In this document: in pieces, positions 12,491-27,215 of the stretch
How the letters are laid out: each line of letters begins with the position of its first letter
Position numbering within the stretch: position 1 is the stretch's first letter
Origin: Trichomonas vaginalis G3
Lineage: Eukaryota > Parabasalia > Trichomonadida > Trichomonadidae
Assembly: GCF_026262505.1 (NCBI RefSeq)
Contig: NC_067203.1
Location: 21,061,411-21,125,410 of the forward strand
DNA length: 64,000 bases
Direction of reading: 5' to 3'
Translations under genes and position numbers: made by a program
Notes under the pieces: model-generated
What the model was told of the DNA's origin: nothing
Databases searched by the model: none
Seen by the model: only the letters and a program-made list of their open reading frames with translations

Positions 12491-15400
12491 TTATATTCTT
12501 CACAAAACATTTACGTTCATTACGATGAAATCATGACAAAACATGTACGATGAAGTTTTGACAAAACATTTACGTTCATTACGATGAAATCATGACAAAA
12601 CATTTACGATGAAGTTTTGACAAAACATGTACGATGAAATCATGATAAAACATGTACACTCATGTTTGACAAAGCATATACGCTCATTACGATGAAGAAG
12701 TCATGACAAAACATTTACACTCATTACGATGAAGAAATCATGACAAAACATTTACGCTCATGTTTGACAAAGCATATACGCTCATTACGATGAAGAAGTC
12801 ATGACAAAACATTTACGCTCATTACGATGAAGAAGTCTTGACAAAACATTTACGCTCATGTTTGACAAAGCATATACGCTCATTACGATGAAGAAATCAT
12901 GACAAAACATTTACACTCATTACGATGAAGAAATCATGACAAAACATTTACGCTCATGTTTGACAAAGCATATACGCTCATTACGATGAAGAAATCATGA
13001 CAAAACATTTACACTCATTACGATGAAGAAATCATGACAAACATTTACGCTCATGTTTGACAAAGCATATACGCTCATTACGATGAAGAAAGTCATGACA
13101 AAACATTTACACTCATTACGATGAAGAATCATGACAAAAACATTTACGCTCATGTTTGACAAAGCATATACGCTCATTACGATGAAGAAGTCATGACAAA
13201 ACATTTACGCTCATTACGATGAAGAAGTCTTGACAAAACATTTACGCTCATGTTTGACAAAGCATATACGCTCATTACGATGAAGAAGTCATGACAAAAC
13301 ATGTACGATGAAGTTTCGACAAAACATTTACACTCATTACGATGAAGAAGTTTCGACAAAACATGTACGATGAAGTTTCGACAAAACATTTACACTCATT
13401 ACGATGAAGAAATCATGACAAAGCATATACGTTCATTACGATGAAGAAGTTTCGACAAAACATGTACGATGAAGAAATCATGACAAAACATTTACACTCA
13501 TTACGATGAAGAAGTTTCGACAAATCATTTACGAAGAAATCATGACAAAACATATACGAAGAGATTCCGTATGAAAATTCATGAGGGTAGAAATGAGGGT
13601 AGAAATGAGGTTAGATCTAACCATCTACCCTAAACATTATTTTTGGATCATTTACGCTCATGTTTGACAAAACATTTACGTTCATGTTTGACAAAACATT
13701 TACGTTCATGTTTGACAAAACATTTACACTCATTACGATGAAGAAGTCATGACAAAACATGTACGATGAAGAAGTCATGACAAAACATATACGATGAAGA
13801 AATCATGACAAAGCATATACGCTCGTTACGATGAAGAAGTTTCGACAAAACATGTACGATGAAGAAATCATGACAAAACATATACGCTCATTACGATGAA
13901 GAAATCATGACAAAACATTTACACTCATTACGATGAAGAAGTCATGACAAAACATATACGATGAAGTTTCGACAAAACATGTACGATGAAGAAATCATGA
14001 CAAAACATATACGCTCCATTACGATGAAGAAATCATGACAAAACATATACGCTCATTACGATGAAGAAGTCATGACAAAACATTACGAAGAGATTCCGTA
14101 TGAAAATTCATGAGGGTAGAAATGAGGTAGAAATGAGGTTAGATCTAACCATCTACCCTAAACATTATTTTTGGATATTTACGCTCATTACGATGAAGAA
14201 GTCATGACAAAACATTTACGATGAAGAAGTCATGACAAAAACATATACGAAGAATTCCGTATGAAAAATTCATGAGGTAGAAATGAGGGTAGAAATGAGG
14301 TTAGATCTAACCATCTACCCTAAACATTATTTTTGGATCATTTACGCTCATTACGATGAAGAAGTCATGACAAAACATTTACGATGAAGAAGTCATGACA
14401 AAACATATACGAAGAGATTCCGTATGAAAATTCATGAGGGTAGAAATGAGGTTAGATCTAACCATCTACCCTAAACATTATTTTTGGATCATTTACGCTC
14501 ATTACGATGAAGAAATCATGACAAAACATGTACGATGAAGAAGTCATGACAAAACATATACGAAGAGATTCCGTAAAATTCATGAGGGTAGAAATGAGGG
14601 TAGAAATGAGGTTAGATCTAACCATCTACCCTAAACATTATTTTTGATCATTTACGCTCATTACGATGAAGAAATCATGACAAAACATATACGCTCATTA
14701 CGATAAGAAGTCATGACAAAACATGTACGAAGAGATTCCGTATGAAAATTCATGAGGGTAGAAATGAGGGTAGAAATGAGGTTAGATCTAACATCTACCC
14801 TAAAACATTATTTTTGGATCATTTACGCTCATTACGATGAAGAAGTCATGACAAAACATTTACGATGAAGAAGTCATGACAAAACTATACGATGAAGAAT
14901 CATGACAAAGCATATACGCTCGTTACGATGAAGAAGTTTCGACAAAACATGTACGATGAAGAAATCATGACAAAACATATACGCTCATTACGATGAAGAA
15001 ATCATGACAAAACATTTACACTCATTACGATGAAGAAGTCATGACAAAACATTTACGTTCATGTTTGACAAAATATTTACGTTCATGTTTGACAAAACAT
15101 TTACACTCATTACGATGAAGAAGTCATGACAAAACATGTACGATGAAGAAATCATGACAAAACATATACGATGAAGAAATCATGACAAAGCATATACGCT
15201 CGTTACGATGAAGAAGTTTCGACAAAACATGTACGATGAAGAAATCATGACAAAACATATACGCTCATTACGATGAAGAAATCATGACAAAACATTTACA
15301 CTCATTACGATGAAGAAGTCATGACAAAACATATACGATGAAGTTTCGACAAAACATGTACGATGAAGAAATCATGACAAAACATATACGCTCATTACGA

Positions 15401-18400
15401 TGAAGAAATCATGACAAAACATATACGCTCATTACGATGAAGAAGTCATGACAAAACATGTACGAAGAGATTCCGTATGAAAATTCATGAGGGTAGAAAT
15501 GAGGGTAGAAATGAGGTTAGATCTAACCATCTACCCTAAACATTATTTTTGGATCATTTACGCTCATTACGATGAAGAAATCATGACAAAACATGTACGA
15601 TGAAGAAGTCATGACAAAACATATACGAAGAGATTCCGTATGAAAATTCATGAGGGTAGAAATGAGGGTAGAAATGAGGTTAGATCTAACCATCTACCCT
15701 AAACATTATTTTTGGATCATTTACGCTCATTACGATGAAGAAGTCATGACAAAACATTTACGATGAAGAAGTCATGACAAAACATATACGAAGAGATTCC
15801 GTATGAAAATTCATGAGGGTAGAAATGAGGGTAGAAATGAGGTTAGATCTAACCATCTACCCTAAACATTATTTTTGGATCATTTACGCTCATTACGATG
15901 AAGAAATCATGACAAAACATATACGCTCATTACGATGAAGAAGTCATGACAAAACATGTACGAAGAGATTCCGTATGAAAATTCATGAGGGTAGAAATGA
16001 GGGTAGAAATGAGGTTAGATCTAACCATCTACCCTAAACATTATTTTTGGATCATTTACGCTCATTACGATGAAGAAGTCATGACAAAACATTTACGATG
16101 AAGAAGTCATGACAAAACATATACGATGAAGAAATCATGACAAAGCATATACGCTCGTTACGATGAAGAAGTTTCGACAAAACATGTACGATGAAGAAAT
16201 CATGACAAAACATATACGCTCATTACGATGAAGAAATCATGACAAAACATTTACACTCATTACGATGAAGAAGTCATGACAAAACATTTACGTTCATGTT
16301 TGACAAAATATTTACGTTCATGTTTGACAAAACATTACACTCATATACGATGAAGAAGTCATGACAAAACATGTACGATGAAGAAATCATGACAAAATAT
16401 ACGATGAAGAAATCATGACAAAGCATATACGCTCGTTACGATGAAGAAGTTTCGACAAAACATGTACGATGAAGAAATCATGACAAAACATATACGCTCA
16501 TTACGATGAAGAAATCATGACAAAACATTACACTCATTACGATGAAGAAGTCATGACAAAACATATACGATGAATTTCGACAAAACATGTACGATGAAGA
16601 AATCATGACAAAACATATACGCTCATTACGATGAAGAAATCATGACAAAACATATACGCTCATTACGATGAAGAAGTCATGACAAAACATGTACGAAGAG
16701 ATTCCGTATGAAAATTCATGAGGGTAGAAATGAGGGTAGAAATGAGGTTTAGATCTAACCATCTACCCTAAACATTATTTTTGGATCATTTTACGCTCAT
16801 TACGATGAAGAAGTCATGACAAAACATTTACGATGAAGAAGTCATGACAAAACATATACGAAGAGATTCCGTATGAAAATTCATGAGGGTAGAAATGAGG
16901 TTAGATCTAACCATCTACCCTAAACATTATTTTTGGATCATTTACACTCATTACGATGAAGAAATCATGACAAAACATTTACGCTCATGTTTGACAAAGC
17001 ATATACGCTCATTACGATGAAGAAGTCATGACAAAACATTTACGCTCATTACGATGAAGAAGTCTTGACAAAACATTTACGCTCATGTTTGACAAAGCAT
17101 ATACGCTCATTACGATGAAGAAGTTTCGACAAAACATTTACACTCATTCACTCATTACGATGAAGAAATCATGACAAAACATTTACACTCATTACGATGA
17201 AGAAGTTTCGACAAAACATGTACGATGAAGATTTCGACAAAACACATTTACACTCATTACGATGAAGAAATCATGACAAAGCATATTACGCTCATTACGA
17301 TGAAGAAGTTTCGACAAAACATTGTACGATGAAGAAATCATGACAAAACATACTTACACTCATTACGATGAAGAAGTTTCGACAAATCATTTACGAAAGA
17401 AATCATGACAAAACATATACGAAGAGATTCCGTATGAAAATTCATGAGGGTAGAAATGAGGTAGAAATGAGGTTTAGATCTAACATTCTACCCTAAACAT
17501 TATTTTTGGATCATTTACGCTCATGTTTGACAAAACATTTACGTTCATGTTTGACAAAACATTTACGTTCATGTTTGACAAAACATTTACACTCATTACG
17601 ATGAAGAAGTCATGACAAAACATGTACGATGAAGAAATCATGACAAAACATATACGATGAAGAAATCATGACAAAGCATATGCTCGTTACGATGAAGAAG
17701 TTTCGACAAAACATGTACGATGAAGAAATCATGACAAAACATATACGCTCATTACGATGAAGAAATCATGACAAAACATTTACACTCATTACGATGAAGA
17801 AGTCATGACAAAACATTTACGTTCATGTTTGACAAAACATTTACGTTCATGTTGTGACAAAACATTTACACTCATTCGATGAAGAAGTCATGACAAACAT
17901 GTACGATGAAGAAATCATGACAAAACATATACGATGAAGAAATCATGACAAAGCATATACGCTCGTTACGATGAAAGAAGTTTCGACAAAAATGTACGAT
18001 GAAGAAATCATGACAAAACATATACGCTCATTACGATGAAGAAATCATGACAAAACATTTACACTCATTACGATGAAGAAGTCATGACAAAACATTTACG
18101 TTCATGTTTTGACAAAACATTACGTTCATGTTTGACAAAACATTTACACTCATTACGATGAAGAAGTCATGACAAAACATGTACGATGAAGAAATTCATG
18201 ACAAAAACATATACGATGAAGAAATCATGACAAAGCATATTACGCTCGTTACGATGAAGAAGTTTCGACAAAACATGTACGATGAAGAAATCATGACAAA
18301 ACATATACGCTCATTACGATGAAGAAATCATGACAAAACAATTTACACTCATTACGATGAAGAAGTCATGACAAAACATATACTACGATGAAGTTTCGAC

Positions 18401-21400
18401 AAAACATGTACGATGAAGATTCATGACAAAACATATACGCTCATTACGATGAAGAAATCATGACAAAACATATACGCTCATTACGATGAAGAAGTCATGA
18501 CAAAACATGTACGAAGAGATTCGCGTATGAAAATTCATGAGGGTAGAAAATGAGGGTAGAAATGAGGTTAGATCTAACCATCTACCCTAAACATTATTTT
18601 TGGATCATTTACGCTCATTACGATGAAGAAGTCATGACAAAACATTTACGATGAAGAAGTCATGACAAAACATATACGAAGAGATTCCGTATGAAAATTC
18701 ATGAGGGTAGAAATGAGGTTAGATCTAACCATCTACCCTAAACATTATTTTTGGATCATTTTACGCTCATTACGATGAAGAAATCATGACAAAAATGTAC
18801 GATGAAGAAGTCATGACAAAACATATACGAAGAGATTCCGTATGAAAATCATGAGGGTAGAAATGAGGTTAGATCTAACCATCTACCCTAAACATTATTT
18901 TTGGATCATTTACGCTCATTACGATGAAGAAGTCATGACAAAACATTTACGATGAAGAAGTCATGACAAAACATATACGAAGAGATTCCGTATGAAAATT
19001 CATGAGGGTAGAAATGAGGGTAGAAATGAGGTTAGATCTAACCATCTACCCTAAACATTATTTTTGGATCATTTACGCCTCATTACGATGAAGAAGTCAT
19101 GACAAAACATTACGATGAAGAAGTCATGACAAAACATATACGAAGAGATTCGTATGAAAATTCATGAGGGTAGAAATGAGGTTAGATCTAACCATCTACC
19201 CTAAACATTATTTTTGGATCATTTACGCTCATTACGATGAAAATCATGACAAAACATATACGCTCATTACGATGAAGAAGTCATGACAAAACATGTACGA
19301 AGAGATTCCGTATGAAATTCATGAGGGTAGAAATGAGGGTAGAAATGAGGTTAGATCTAACCATCTACCCTAAACATTATTTTTTGGATCATTTACGCTC
19401 ATTACGATGAAGAAGTCATGACAAAACATTTACGATGAAGAAGTCATGACAAAACATATACGAAGAGATTCCGTATGAAAATTCATGAGGGTAGAAATGA
19501 GGTTAGATCTACCATCTACCCTAAACATTATTTTTGGATCATTTACGCTCATTACGATGAAGAAATCATGACAAAACATGTACGATGAAGAAGTCATGAC
19601 AAAACATGTACGAAGAGATTCCGTATGAAAATTCATGAGGGTAGAAATGAGGGTAGAAATGAGGTTAGATCTAACCATCTACCCTAAACATTATTTTTGG
19701 ATCATTTACGCTCATTACGATGAAGAAGTCATGACAAAACATTTACGATGAAGAAGTCATGACAAAACATATACGAAGAGATTCCGTATGAAAATTCATG
19801 AGGGTAGAAATGAGGTTAGATCTAACCATCTACCCTAAACATTATTTTTGGATCATTTACGCTCATTACGATGATAGAGAAGTCATGAAAAACATTTACG
19901 ATGAAGAAGTCATGACAAAACATATACGAAGAGATTCCGTATGAAAATTCATGAGGGTAGAAATGAGGTTAGATCTAACCATCTACCCTAAACATTATTT
20001 TTGGATCATTTACGCTCATTACGATGAAGAAGTCATGACAAAACATTTACGATGAAGAAGTCATGACAAAACATATACGAAGAGATTCCGTATGAAAATT
20101 CATGAGGGTAGAAATGAGGGTAGAAATGAGGTTAGATCTAACCATCTACCCTAAACATTATTTTTGGATCATTTACGCTCATTACGATGAAGAAATCATG
20201 ACAAAACATTTACGATGAAGAAGTCATGACAAAACATATACGAAGAGATTCCGTATGAAAATTCATGAGGGTAGAAATGAGGGTAGAAATGAGGTTAGAT
20301 CTAACCATCTACCCTAAACATTATTTTTGGATCATTTACGCTCATGTTTGACAAAACATTTACGTTCATGTTTGACAAAACATTTACGTTCATGTTTGAC
20401 AAAACATTTACACTCATTACGATGAAGAAGTCATGACAAAACATGTACGATGAAGAAATCATGACAAAACATATACGATGAAGAAATCATGACAAAGCAT
20501 ATACGCTCGTTACGATGAAGAAGTTTCGACAAAACATGTACGATGAAGAAATCATGACAAAACATATACGCTCATTACGATGAAGAAATCATGACAAAAC
20601 ATTTACACTCATTACGATGAAGAAGTCATGACAAAACATATACGATGAAGTTTCGACAAAACATGTACGATGAAGAAATCATGACAAAACATATACGCTC
20701 ATTACGATGAAGAAATCATGACAAAACATATACGCTCATTACGATGAAGAAGTCATGACAAAACATGTACGAAGAGATTCCGTATGAAAATTCATGAGGG
20801 TAGAAATGAGGGTAGAAATGAGGTTAGATCTAACCATCTACCCTAAACATTATTTTTGGATCATTTACGCTCATTACGATGAAGAAGTCATGACAAAACA
20901 TTTACGATGAAGAAGTCATGACAAAACATATACGAAGAGATTCCGTATGAAAATTCATGAGGGTAGAAATGAGGTTAGATCTAACCATCTACCCTAAACA
21001 TTATTTTTGGATCATTTACGCTCATTACGATGAAGAAGTCATGACAAAACATTTACGATGAAGAAGTCATGACAAAACATATACGTTCATGTTTGACAAA
21101 ACATTTACGTTCATTACGATGAAGAAGTTTCGACAAATCATTTACGAAAAAATCATGACAAAACATATACGATGAAGTTTCGACAAATCATTTACGATGA
21201 AGAAATCATGACAAAACATTTACGCTCATTACGATGAAGAAGTCTTGACAAAGCATATACGCTCATTACGATGAAATCATGACAAAGCATATACGCTCAT
21301 TACGATGAAGAAATCATGAAAATTCAATGAGGGTAGAAATGAGGGTAGAAATGAGGTTAGATCTAACCATCTACCCTAAACATTATTTTTGGATCATTTA

Positions 21401-21678
21401 CGCTCATTACGATGAAGAAATCATGACAAAACATTTACGATGAAGAAATCATGACAAAACATATACGATGAAGAAGTCTTGACAAAACATTTACGCTCAT
21501 GTTTGACAAAGCATATACGTTCATGTTTGACAAAACATTTACGATGAAATCATGACAAATCATTTACGTTCATGTTTGACAAAACATTTACACTCATTAC
21601 GATGAAGAAATCATGACAAAACATTTACGTTCATGTTTGACAAATCATTTACGTTCATGTTTGACAAAACATTTACGA
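12491..21678 (-). repeat. Short-repeat array with 151/163-bp higher-order units
   Basis: This is the same family as the other blocks. From about 14.1 to 21.4 kb the array is organised into higher-order units. Each has an AGATCT hairpin module, CCCTAAACATTATTTTTGGA, two or three monomers, and GAAGAGATTCCGTATGAAAA. Successive AGATCT sites at 19,818, 19,971, 20,134 and 20,297 are 153, 163 and 163 bases apart. The 12-base difference reflects two versus three GAGGGTAGAAAT-type arms. Longer units with more monomers occur near 13.6-14.1, 15.0-15.5, 16.1-16.7, 17.5-18.5 and 20.3-20.8 kb. No genes. Confidence 0.9.
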
Positions 21679-23983
21679 TGAAGTCTATGAACATAATAAT
21701 ATTTCAAACCAGGAGCCAAATTCTTGCGATTTTCATATGGAATCTCTTCTCTCGGTTTTCCGAGGTAAGCAATTATATGAAATCATTTACACTCATTACG
21801 ATGAAGTCATGACAAAACATATACGAAGAAGTTTTGACAAAACATAAACGAAGAAATCATGACAAAACATATACGAAGAAGTTTTGACAAAACATATACG
21901 TTCATGTTTGACAAAACATATACGATTAAATCATGACAAAACATTTACGATGAAATCATGACAAAACATTTACGATGAAGTCATGACAAAACATATACGA
22001 TGAAGTCATGACAAAACATATACGATGAAGTCATGACAAAACATTTACGATGAAATCATGACAAAACATTTACGATGAAATCATGACAAAACATTTACGA
22101 TGAAATCATGACAAAACATAAACGAAGAAATCATGACAAAACATATACGAAGAAGTTTTGACAAAACATATACGTTCATGTTTGACAAAACATATACGAT
22201 TAAATCATGACAAAACATTTACGATGAAATCATGACAAAACATATACGATGAAGTCATGACAAAACATTTACGATGAAATCATGACAAAACATTTACGAT
22301 GAAATCATGACAAAACATTTACGATGAAATCATGACAAAACATTTACGATGAAATCATGACAAAACATATACGATGAAATCATGACAAAACATTTACGAT
22401 GAAGTCATGACAAAGCATATACGATGAAGTCATGACAAAACATTTACGATGAAATCATGACAAAACATATACGATGAAATCATGACAAAGCATATACGTT
22501 CATGTTTGACAAAACATATACGATGAAGTCATGACAAAACATTTACGTTCATGTTTGACAAAACATATACGAAGAAGTCATGACAAAACATATACGAAGA
22601 AGTCATGACAAAACATATACGTTCATGTTTGACAAAACATATACGAAGAAGTCATGACAAAACATATACGAAGAAGTCTTGACAAAACATATACGATGAA
22701 GTCATGACAAAACATATACGAAGAAGTCTTGACAAAGCATATACGATGAAATCATGACAAAACATATACGATGAAGTCATGACAAAACATGTACGCTCAT
22801 GTTTGACAAAGCATATACGATGAAGTCTATGAACATAATAATATTTCAAACCAGGAGCCAAATTCTTGCGATTTTCATATGGAATCTCTTCTCTCGGTTT
22901 TCCGAGGTAAGCAATTATATGAAATCATTTACACTCATTACGATGAAGTCATGACAAAACATATACGATGAAGTCATGACAAAACATAAACGAAGAAGTT
23001 TTGACAAAACATATACGAAGAAATCACGACAAAACATATACGAAGAAGTTTTGACAAAACATATACGCTCATTACGATGAAGAAATCATGACAAAACATT
23101 TACGCTCATGTTTGACAAAGCATATACGCTCATTACGATGAAGAAGTCATGACAAAACATTTACACTCATTACGATGAAGAAATCATGACAAAACATTTA
23201 CGCTCATGTTTGACAAAGCATATACGCTCATTACGATGAAGAAGTTTCGACAAAACATTTACACTCATTACGATGAAGAAATCATGACAAAACATTTACG
23301 CTCATGTTTGACAAAGCATATACGCTCATTACGATGAAGAAGTCATGACAAAACATTTACGCTCATTACGATGAAGAAGTCTTGACAAAACATTTACGCT
23401 CATGTTTGACAAAGCATATACGCTCATTACGATGAAGAAGTTTCGACAAAACATTTACACTCATTACGATGAAGAAATCATGACAAAACATTTACACTCA
23501 TTACGATGAAGAAATCATGACAAAACATTTACGCTCATGTTTGACAAAGCATATACGCTCATTACGATGAAGAAGTCATGACAAAACATTTACACTCATT
23601 ACGATGAAGAAATCATGACAAAACATTTACGCTCATGTTTGACAAAGCATATACGCTCATTACGATGAAGAAGTCATGACAAAACATTTACGCTCATTAC
23701 GATGAAGAAGTCTTGACAAAACATTTACGCTCATGTTTGACAAAGCATATACGCTCATTACGATGAAGAAGTTTCGACAAAACATTTACACTCATTACGA
23801 TGAAGAAATCATGACAAAACATTTACGCTCATGTTTGACAAAGCATATACGCTCATTACGATGAAGAAGTCATGACAAAACATGTACGCTCATTACGATG
23901 AAGAAGTCTTGACAAAACATGTACGATTAAATCATGACAAAACATATACGTTTATGTTTGACAAAGCATATACGAAGAAGTTT
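21679..23983 (-). repeat. Second short-monomer sub-block with the CTCGGTTTTCCGAG module
   Basis: Two further copies of the module of about 105 bases lie at 21,679 and 22,824, within short-form monomers very like 8.7-11.9 kb. The shared order of monomer variants suggests segmental duplication of that block. From about 23.08 kb the longer monomers with GCTCATGTTTGACAAAGC return. No genes. Confidence 0.85.
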
Positions 23984-25755
23984 TGACACGAAGTGAAGAT
24001 TTGCACTTCGTCAAAAAAGTGAAGGTTCCCGACGGTTTCAAACCGCCATACTTTACATTTTGTACAAAAATATTGTGAGTAAATGAACTCATTATTTTTG
24101 CATCATGACAAAACATATACGCTCATGTTTGACAAAACATTTACGTTCATTACGATTAAATCATGACAAAACATTTACGATGAAGTTTTGACAAAACATG
24201 TACGATGAAATCATGACAAAACATGTACACTCATGTTTGACAAAGCATATACGCTCATTACGATGAAGAAGTTTCGACAAAACATGTACGCTCATTACGA
24301 TGAAGAAGTTTCGACAAATCATTTACGTTCATGTTTGACAAAGCATATACGCTCATTACGATGAAGAAATCATGACAAAACATTTACGCTCATTACGATG
24401 AAGAAGTCTTGACAAAACATTTACGCTCATTACGATGAAGAAGTTTCGACAAATCATTTACGTTCATGTTTGACAAAGCATATACGCTCATTACGATGAA
24501 GAAATCATGAAAATTCATGAGGTGAGAAAAGAGGTGAGATCTAACATTCTAACATAAACATTATTTTTGGATCATTTACGCTCATTACGATGAAGAAATC
24601 ATGACAAAACATTTACGTTCATGTTTGACAAAGCATATACGCTCATTACGATGAAGAAATCATGAAAATTCATGAGGTGAGAAAAGAGGTGAGAAAAGAG
24701 GTGAGATCTCACCTAAACATTATTTTTGGATCATTTACACTCATTACGATGAAGAAGTTTCGACAAATCATTTACACTCATTACGACGAAGAAGTCTTGA
24801 CAAATCATAAACGAAGAAATCATGACAAAACATGTACGAAGAAGTTTCGACAAAACATTTACGTTCATGTTTGACAAAACATATACGATGAAGAAATCAT
24901 GAAAATTCATGAGGTGAGAAAAGAGGTGAGAAAAGAGGTGAGATCTAACATTCTAACATAAACATTATTTTTGGATCATTTACGCTCATTACGATGAAAT
25001 CATGACAAAACATTTACGATGAAATCATGACAAAACATTTACGTTCATGTTTGACAAAACATATACGAAGAAGTCATGAAAATTCAATGAGGTGAGAAAA
25101 GAGGTGAGAAAAGAGGTGAGATCTCACCTCTTCACCTAAAATATATTTTTGTCTGATTTACGCTCATTACGATGAAGAAGTCTTGACAAAACATTTACGT
25201 TCATTACGATGAAGAAATCATGACAAAACATTTACGCTCATTACGATGAAGAAGTTTCGACAAAACATGTACGATTAAATCATGACAAAACATATACGAT
25301 GAAGTTTTGACAAAACATGTACGAAGAAGTTTTGACACGAAGTGAAGATTTGCACTTCGTCAAAAAAGTGAAGGTTCCCGACGGTTTCAAACCGCCATAC
25401 TTTACATTTTGTACAAAAATATTGTGAGTAAATGAACTCATTATTTTTGCATCATGACAAAACATATACGCTCATGTTTGACAAAACATTTACGTTCATT
25501 ACGATTAAATCATGACAAAACATTTACGATGAAGTTTTGACAAAACATGTACGAAGAAGTTTTGACACGAAGTGAAGATTTGCACTTCGTCAAAAAAGTG
25601 AAGGTTCCCGACGGTTTCAAACCGCCATACTTTACATTTTGTACAAAAATATTGTGAGTAAATGAACTCATTATTTTTGCATCATGACAAAACATATACG
25701 CTCATGTTTGACAAAACATTTACGTTCATTACGATTAAATCATGACAAAACATTT
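23984..25755. repeat. Array end with three copies of a 125-bp two-hairpin island
   Basis: An island of about 125 bases occurs at about 23,984-24,105, 25,323-25,447 and 25,559-25,683; the last two are a tandem pair about 236 bases apart. Each has CGAAGTG and CACTTCG arms around AAGATTTG, then CGGTTTCAAACCG (a 13-base perfect dyad), then TTTTGTACAAAA. Mixed AGATCT modules with GGTGAG left arms and AACATTCTAACAT right arms occur near 24,518 and 24,910. A short open frame through the island looks incidental. Confidence 0.75.
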
Positions 25756-25759
25756 ACGT

Positions 25760-26266
25760 TATGCTGTAATGTTAGTCATGAATGTTTGTCCTACTTGTTG
25801 GTGTTAGTGTTGAAAAATTCATGGAGTACATGGGAAGCAATATAACATACAACAAAGACATATACAGTGAGTTTAAGTACTACTGTGAACAGCATGAGAT
25901 TGAAGTAATGAGTAAAGGAGACTTTGAAACGCTTATGAAAGACAGTGAGGAGGTCATACATGAGAACAATAATGAAATAGTTCATGCAATAAGGAGGTCA
26001 TACATGAGAACAGTGTTGAAATAGTTCACGATGTCGTTTGTGAAGAAGCCATTGCAACAAAGAATGAGATAAAGGATTTCATAGAACTTAACAAGGAGGA
26101 GTTTAAAGAAGGCTATGAGGTGAAAAGATGTGAAGAAGATTTCTTGGCGTATTTGAAGAAAAAGAGACTAAAGTCAATGGCTCAAAATAAGTTTCAATCG
26201 ATGTTTGAAAAGAAACGTTTGAGCTATGGTGGTGTAAGAAGCACATATTACTTTGTTAAGAAGTGA
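25760..26266 (+). pseudogene. Virus-like relict resembling the C-terminus of a D5-type helicase (low certainty)
   Basis: A small frame begins with residues resembling the C-terminal part of the D5-like helicase of element A. Here the pattern is YSEFKYYCEQHEIEVMSKGDF; in element A it is YDEYKQYCQEYGYMTASKRTF. In both the segment precedes a winged-helix-like end. The following bases up to a stop near 26,265 remain rich in coding-like Lys/Glu codons. The locus is broken, with at least one interruption. It lies just outside the array and before the rest of the element B gene cluster. Its assignment to a Maverick is inference. Confidence 0.45.
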
Positions 26267-26283
26267 GGACATTTATTTTTGTC

Positions 26284-26440
26284 GTTAGTGTTGGAGTTTG
26301 TGTTTGTTGTTAGTGTTTGTCATTTGTGCTGAAGTTAGTACTTGATGTTAGTGTTGGAGTTTGTGTTTGTTGTTAGTGTTTGTCATTTGTGCTGAAGTTA
26401 GTACTTGATGTTAGTGTTGGAGTTTGTGTTTGTTGTTAGT
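26284..26440. repeat. 63-bp tandem repeat, about 2.5 copies
   Basis: The sequence starting GTTAGTGTTGGAGTTTGTG repeats at 26,284, 26,347 and 26,410, an exact 63-base period. It is GT-rich and lacks coding signals. Confidence 0.85.
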
Positions 26441-26454
26441 GAGAGAATAAATTA

Positions 26455-26931
26455 AATCATGAACTTTGCCATGGTCTCTGTCCCTAGTAGTTTTCATTAA
26501 GTTCTGGAAATAATGAAAGTCATAAACTTTGCCATGGTCTCTGTCCCTAGTAGTTTTCATTATCTCACAGAGTTAATGAAAGTCATACTTTCTATCAGAT
26601 GAAGCATGCAGATGAACATAATGAAAGTTAGTGAGTTTGCCACGAGTTATGAATAAAATATTGGCATATTAGATGAGATAGCTGATGAAACAGATGAAGA
26701 TAAATTAAATCTTGGACTTTGCCACACTCTGTCCCTAGTTCCTCAAAATCCTTGACAACGTTGCTTAGAAATTTTGGTTCAAAACCTCATCTGATTTTAA
26801 TCTGTTATGCTACCTGTTAAGTTTCGCGAGATTATAAATGTCATGGAGTTATATAAAAAGGAGGGACAGCTAGGGACACTGGAAGTACTTGTAAGGCTAT
26901 CTGTTAAGATTGCATGAAATACTAAAAAGTC
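26455..26931. repeat. Non-coding stretch with a duplicated GCCATGGTCTCTGTCCCTAG block
   Basis: The block ACTTTGCCATGGTCTCTGTC followed by CCTAGTAGTTTTCATTA occurs near 26,463 and 26,530. Weaker echoes of TGTCCCTAG lie near 26,727 and, inverted, near 26,868. I see no gene between the relict above and the small frame at 26,932. Confidence 0.6.
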
Positions 26932-27210
26932 ATGAAATTCATTATCGCTGTGCTAGCTTCACCTTTGATTGAAATGACGACTAAAGTCACTGAAGCAATG
27001 AAACAAAAGTTTTTGGTAGAATACATTAAATCAGGAACTATTCCAGAAGGTTTTTACATTCATACTATGAAGGATGGTAGAGTTCAGTTTAGAAAGATAA
27101 AGCAACCATTAGATAGAGAAGGTATATTAAGGAAGATTAAACTTCATGAGGACAACATTGCTGAACTTAAGAAGAAGTTAGAAGAGTTGGAGAAAGGAAG
27201 AGAGTTATAA
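26932..27210 (+). CDS. Small hypothetical protein with a C-terminal coiled coil
   Basis: A 92-residue protein begins MKFIIAVLASPLIEM, which could be a weak signal-like or hydrophobic start. It continues with a short region containing TMKDGRVQFRKIKQ and ends in a charged heptad-like helix (HEDNIAELKKKLEELEKGRE). I do not recognise the family. It lies beside virus-like genes and is followed at once by an AGATCT hairpin module, so it may belong to element B or be an independent remnant. Confidence 0.45.
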   Translation: MKFIIAVLASPLIEMTTKVTEAMKQKFLVEYIKSGTIPEGFYIHTMKDGRVQFRKIKQPLDREGILRKIKLHEDNIAELKKKLEELEKGREL

Positions 27211-27215
27211 AGCAA

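Noticed and set aside
25280-25695. Duplicate 61-residue open frames reading MFCHDAKIMSSFTHN
   Set aside because: They run through a tandem non-coding island with two hairpins and continue into array repeats, so the identity reflects DNA duplication rather than a gene family.
1-25755. CRISPR-like array
   Set aside because: Units are degenerate, spacers are themselves repeats of the same family, there are no unique spacers or cas genes, and the host is eukaryotic.
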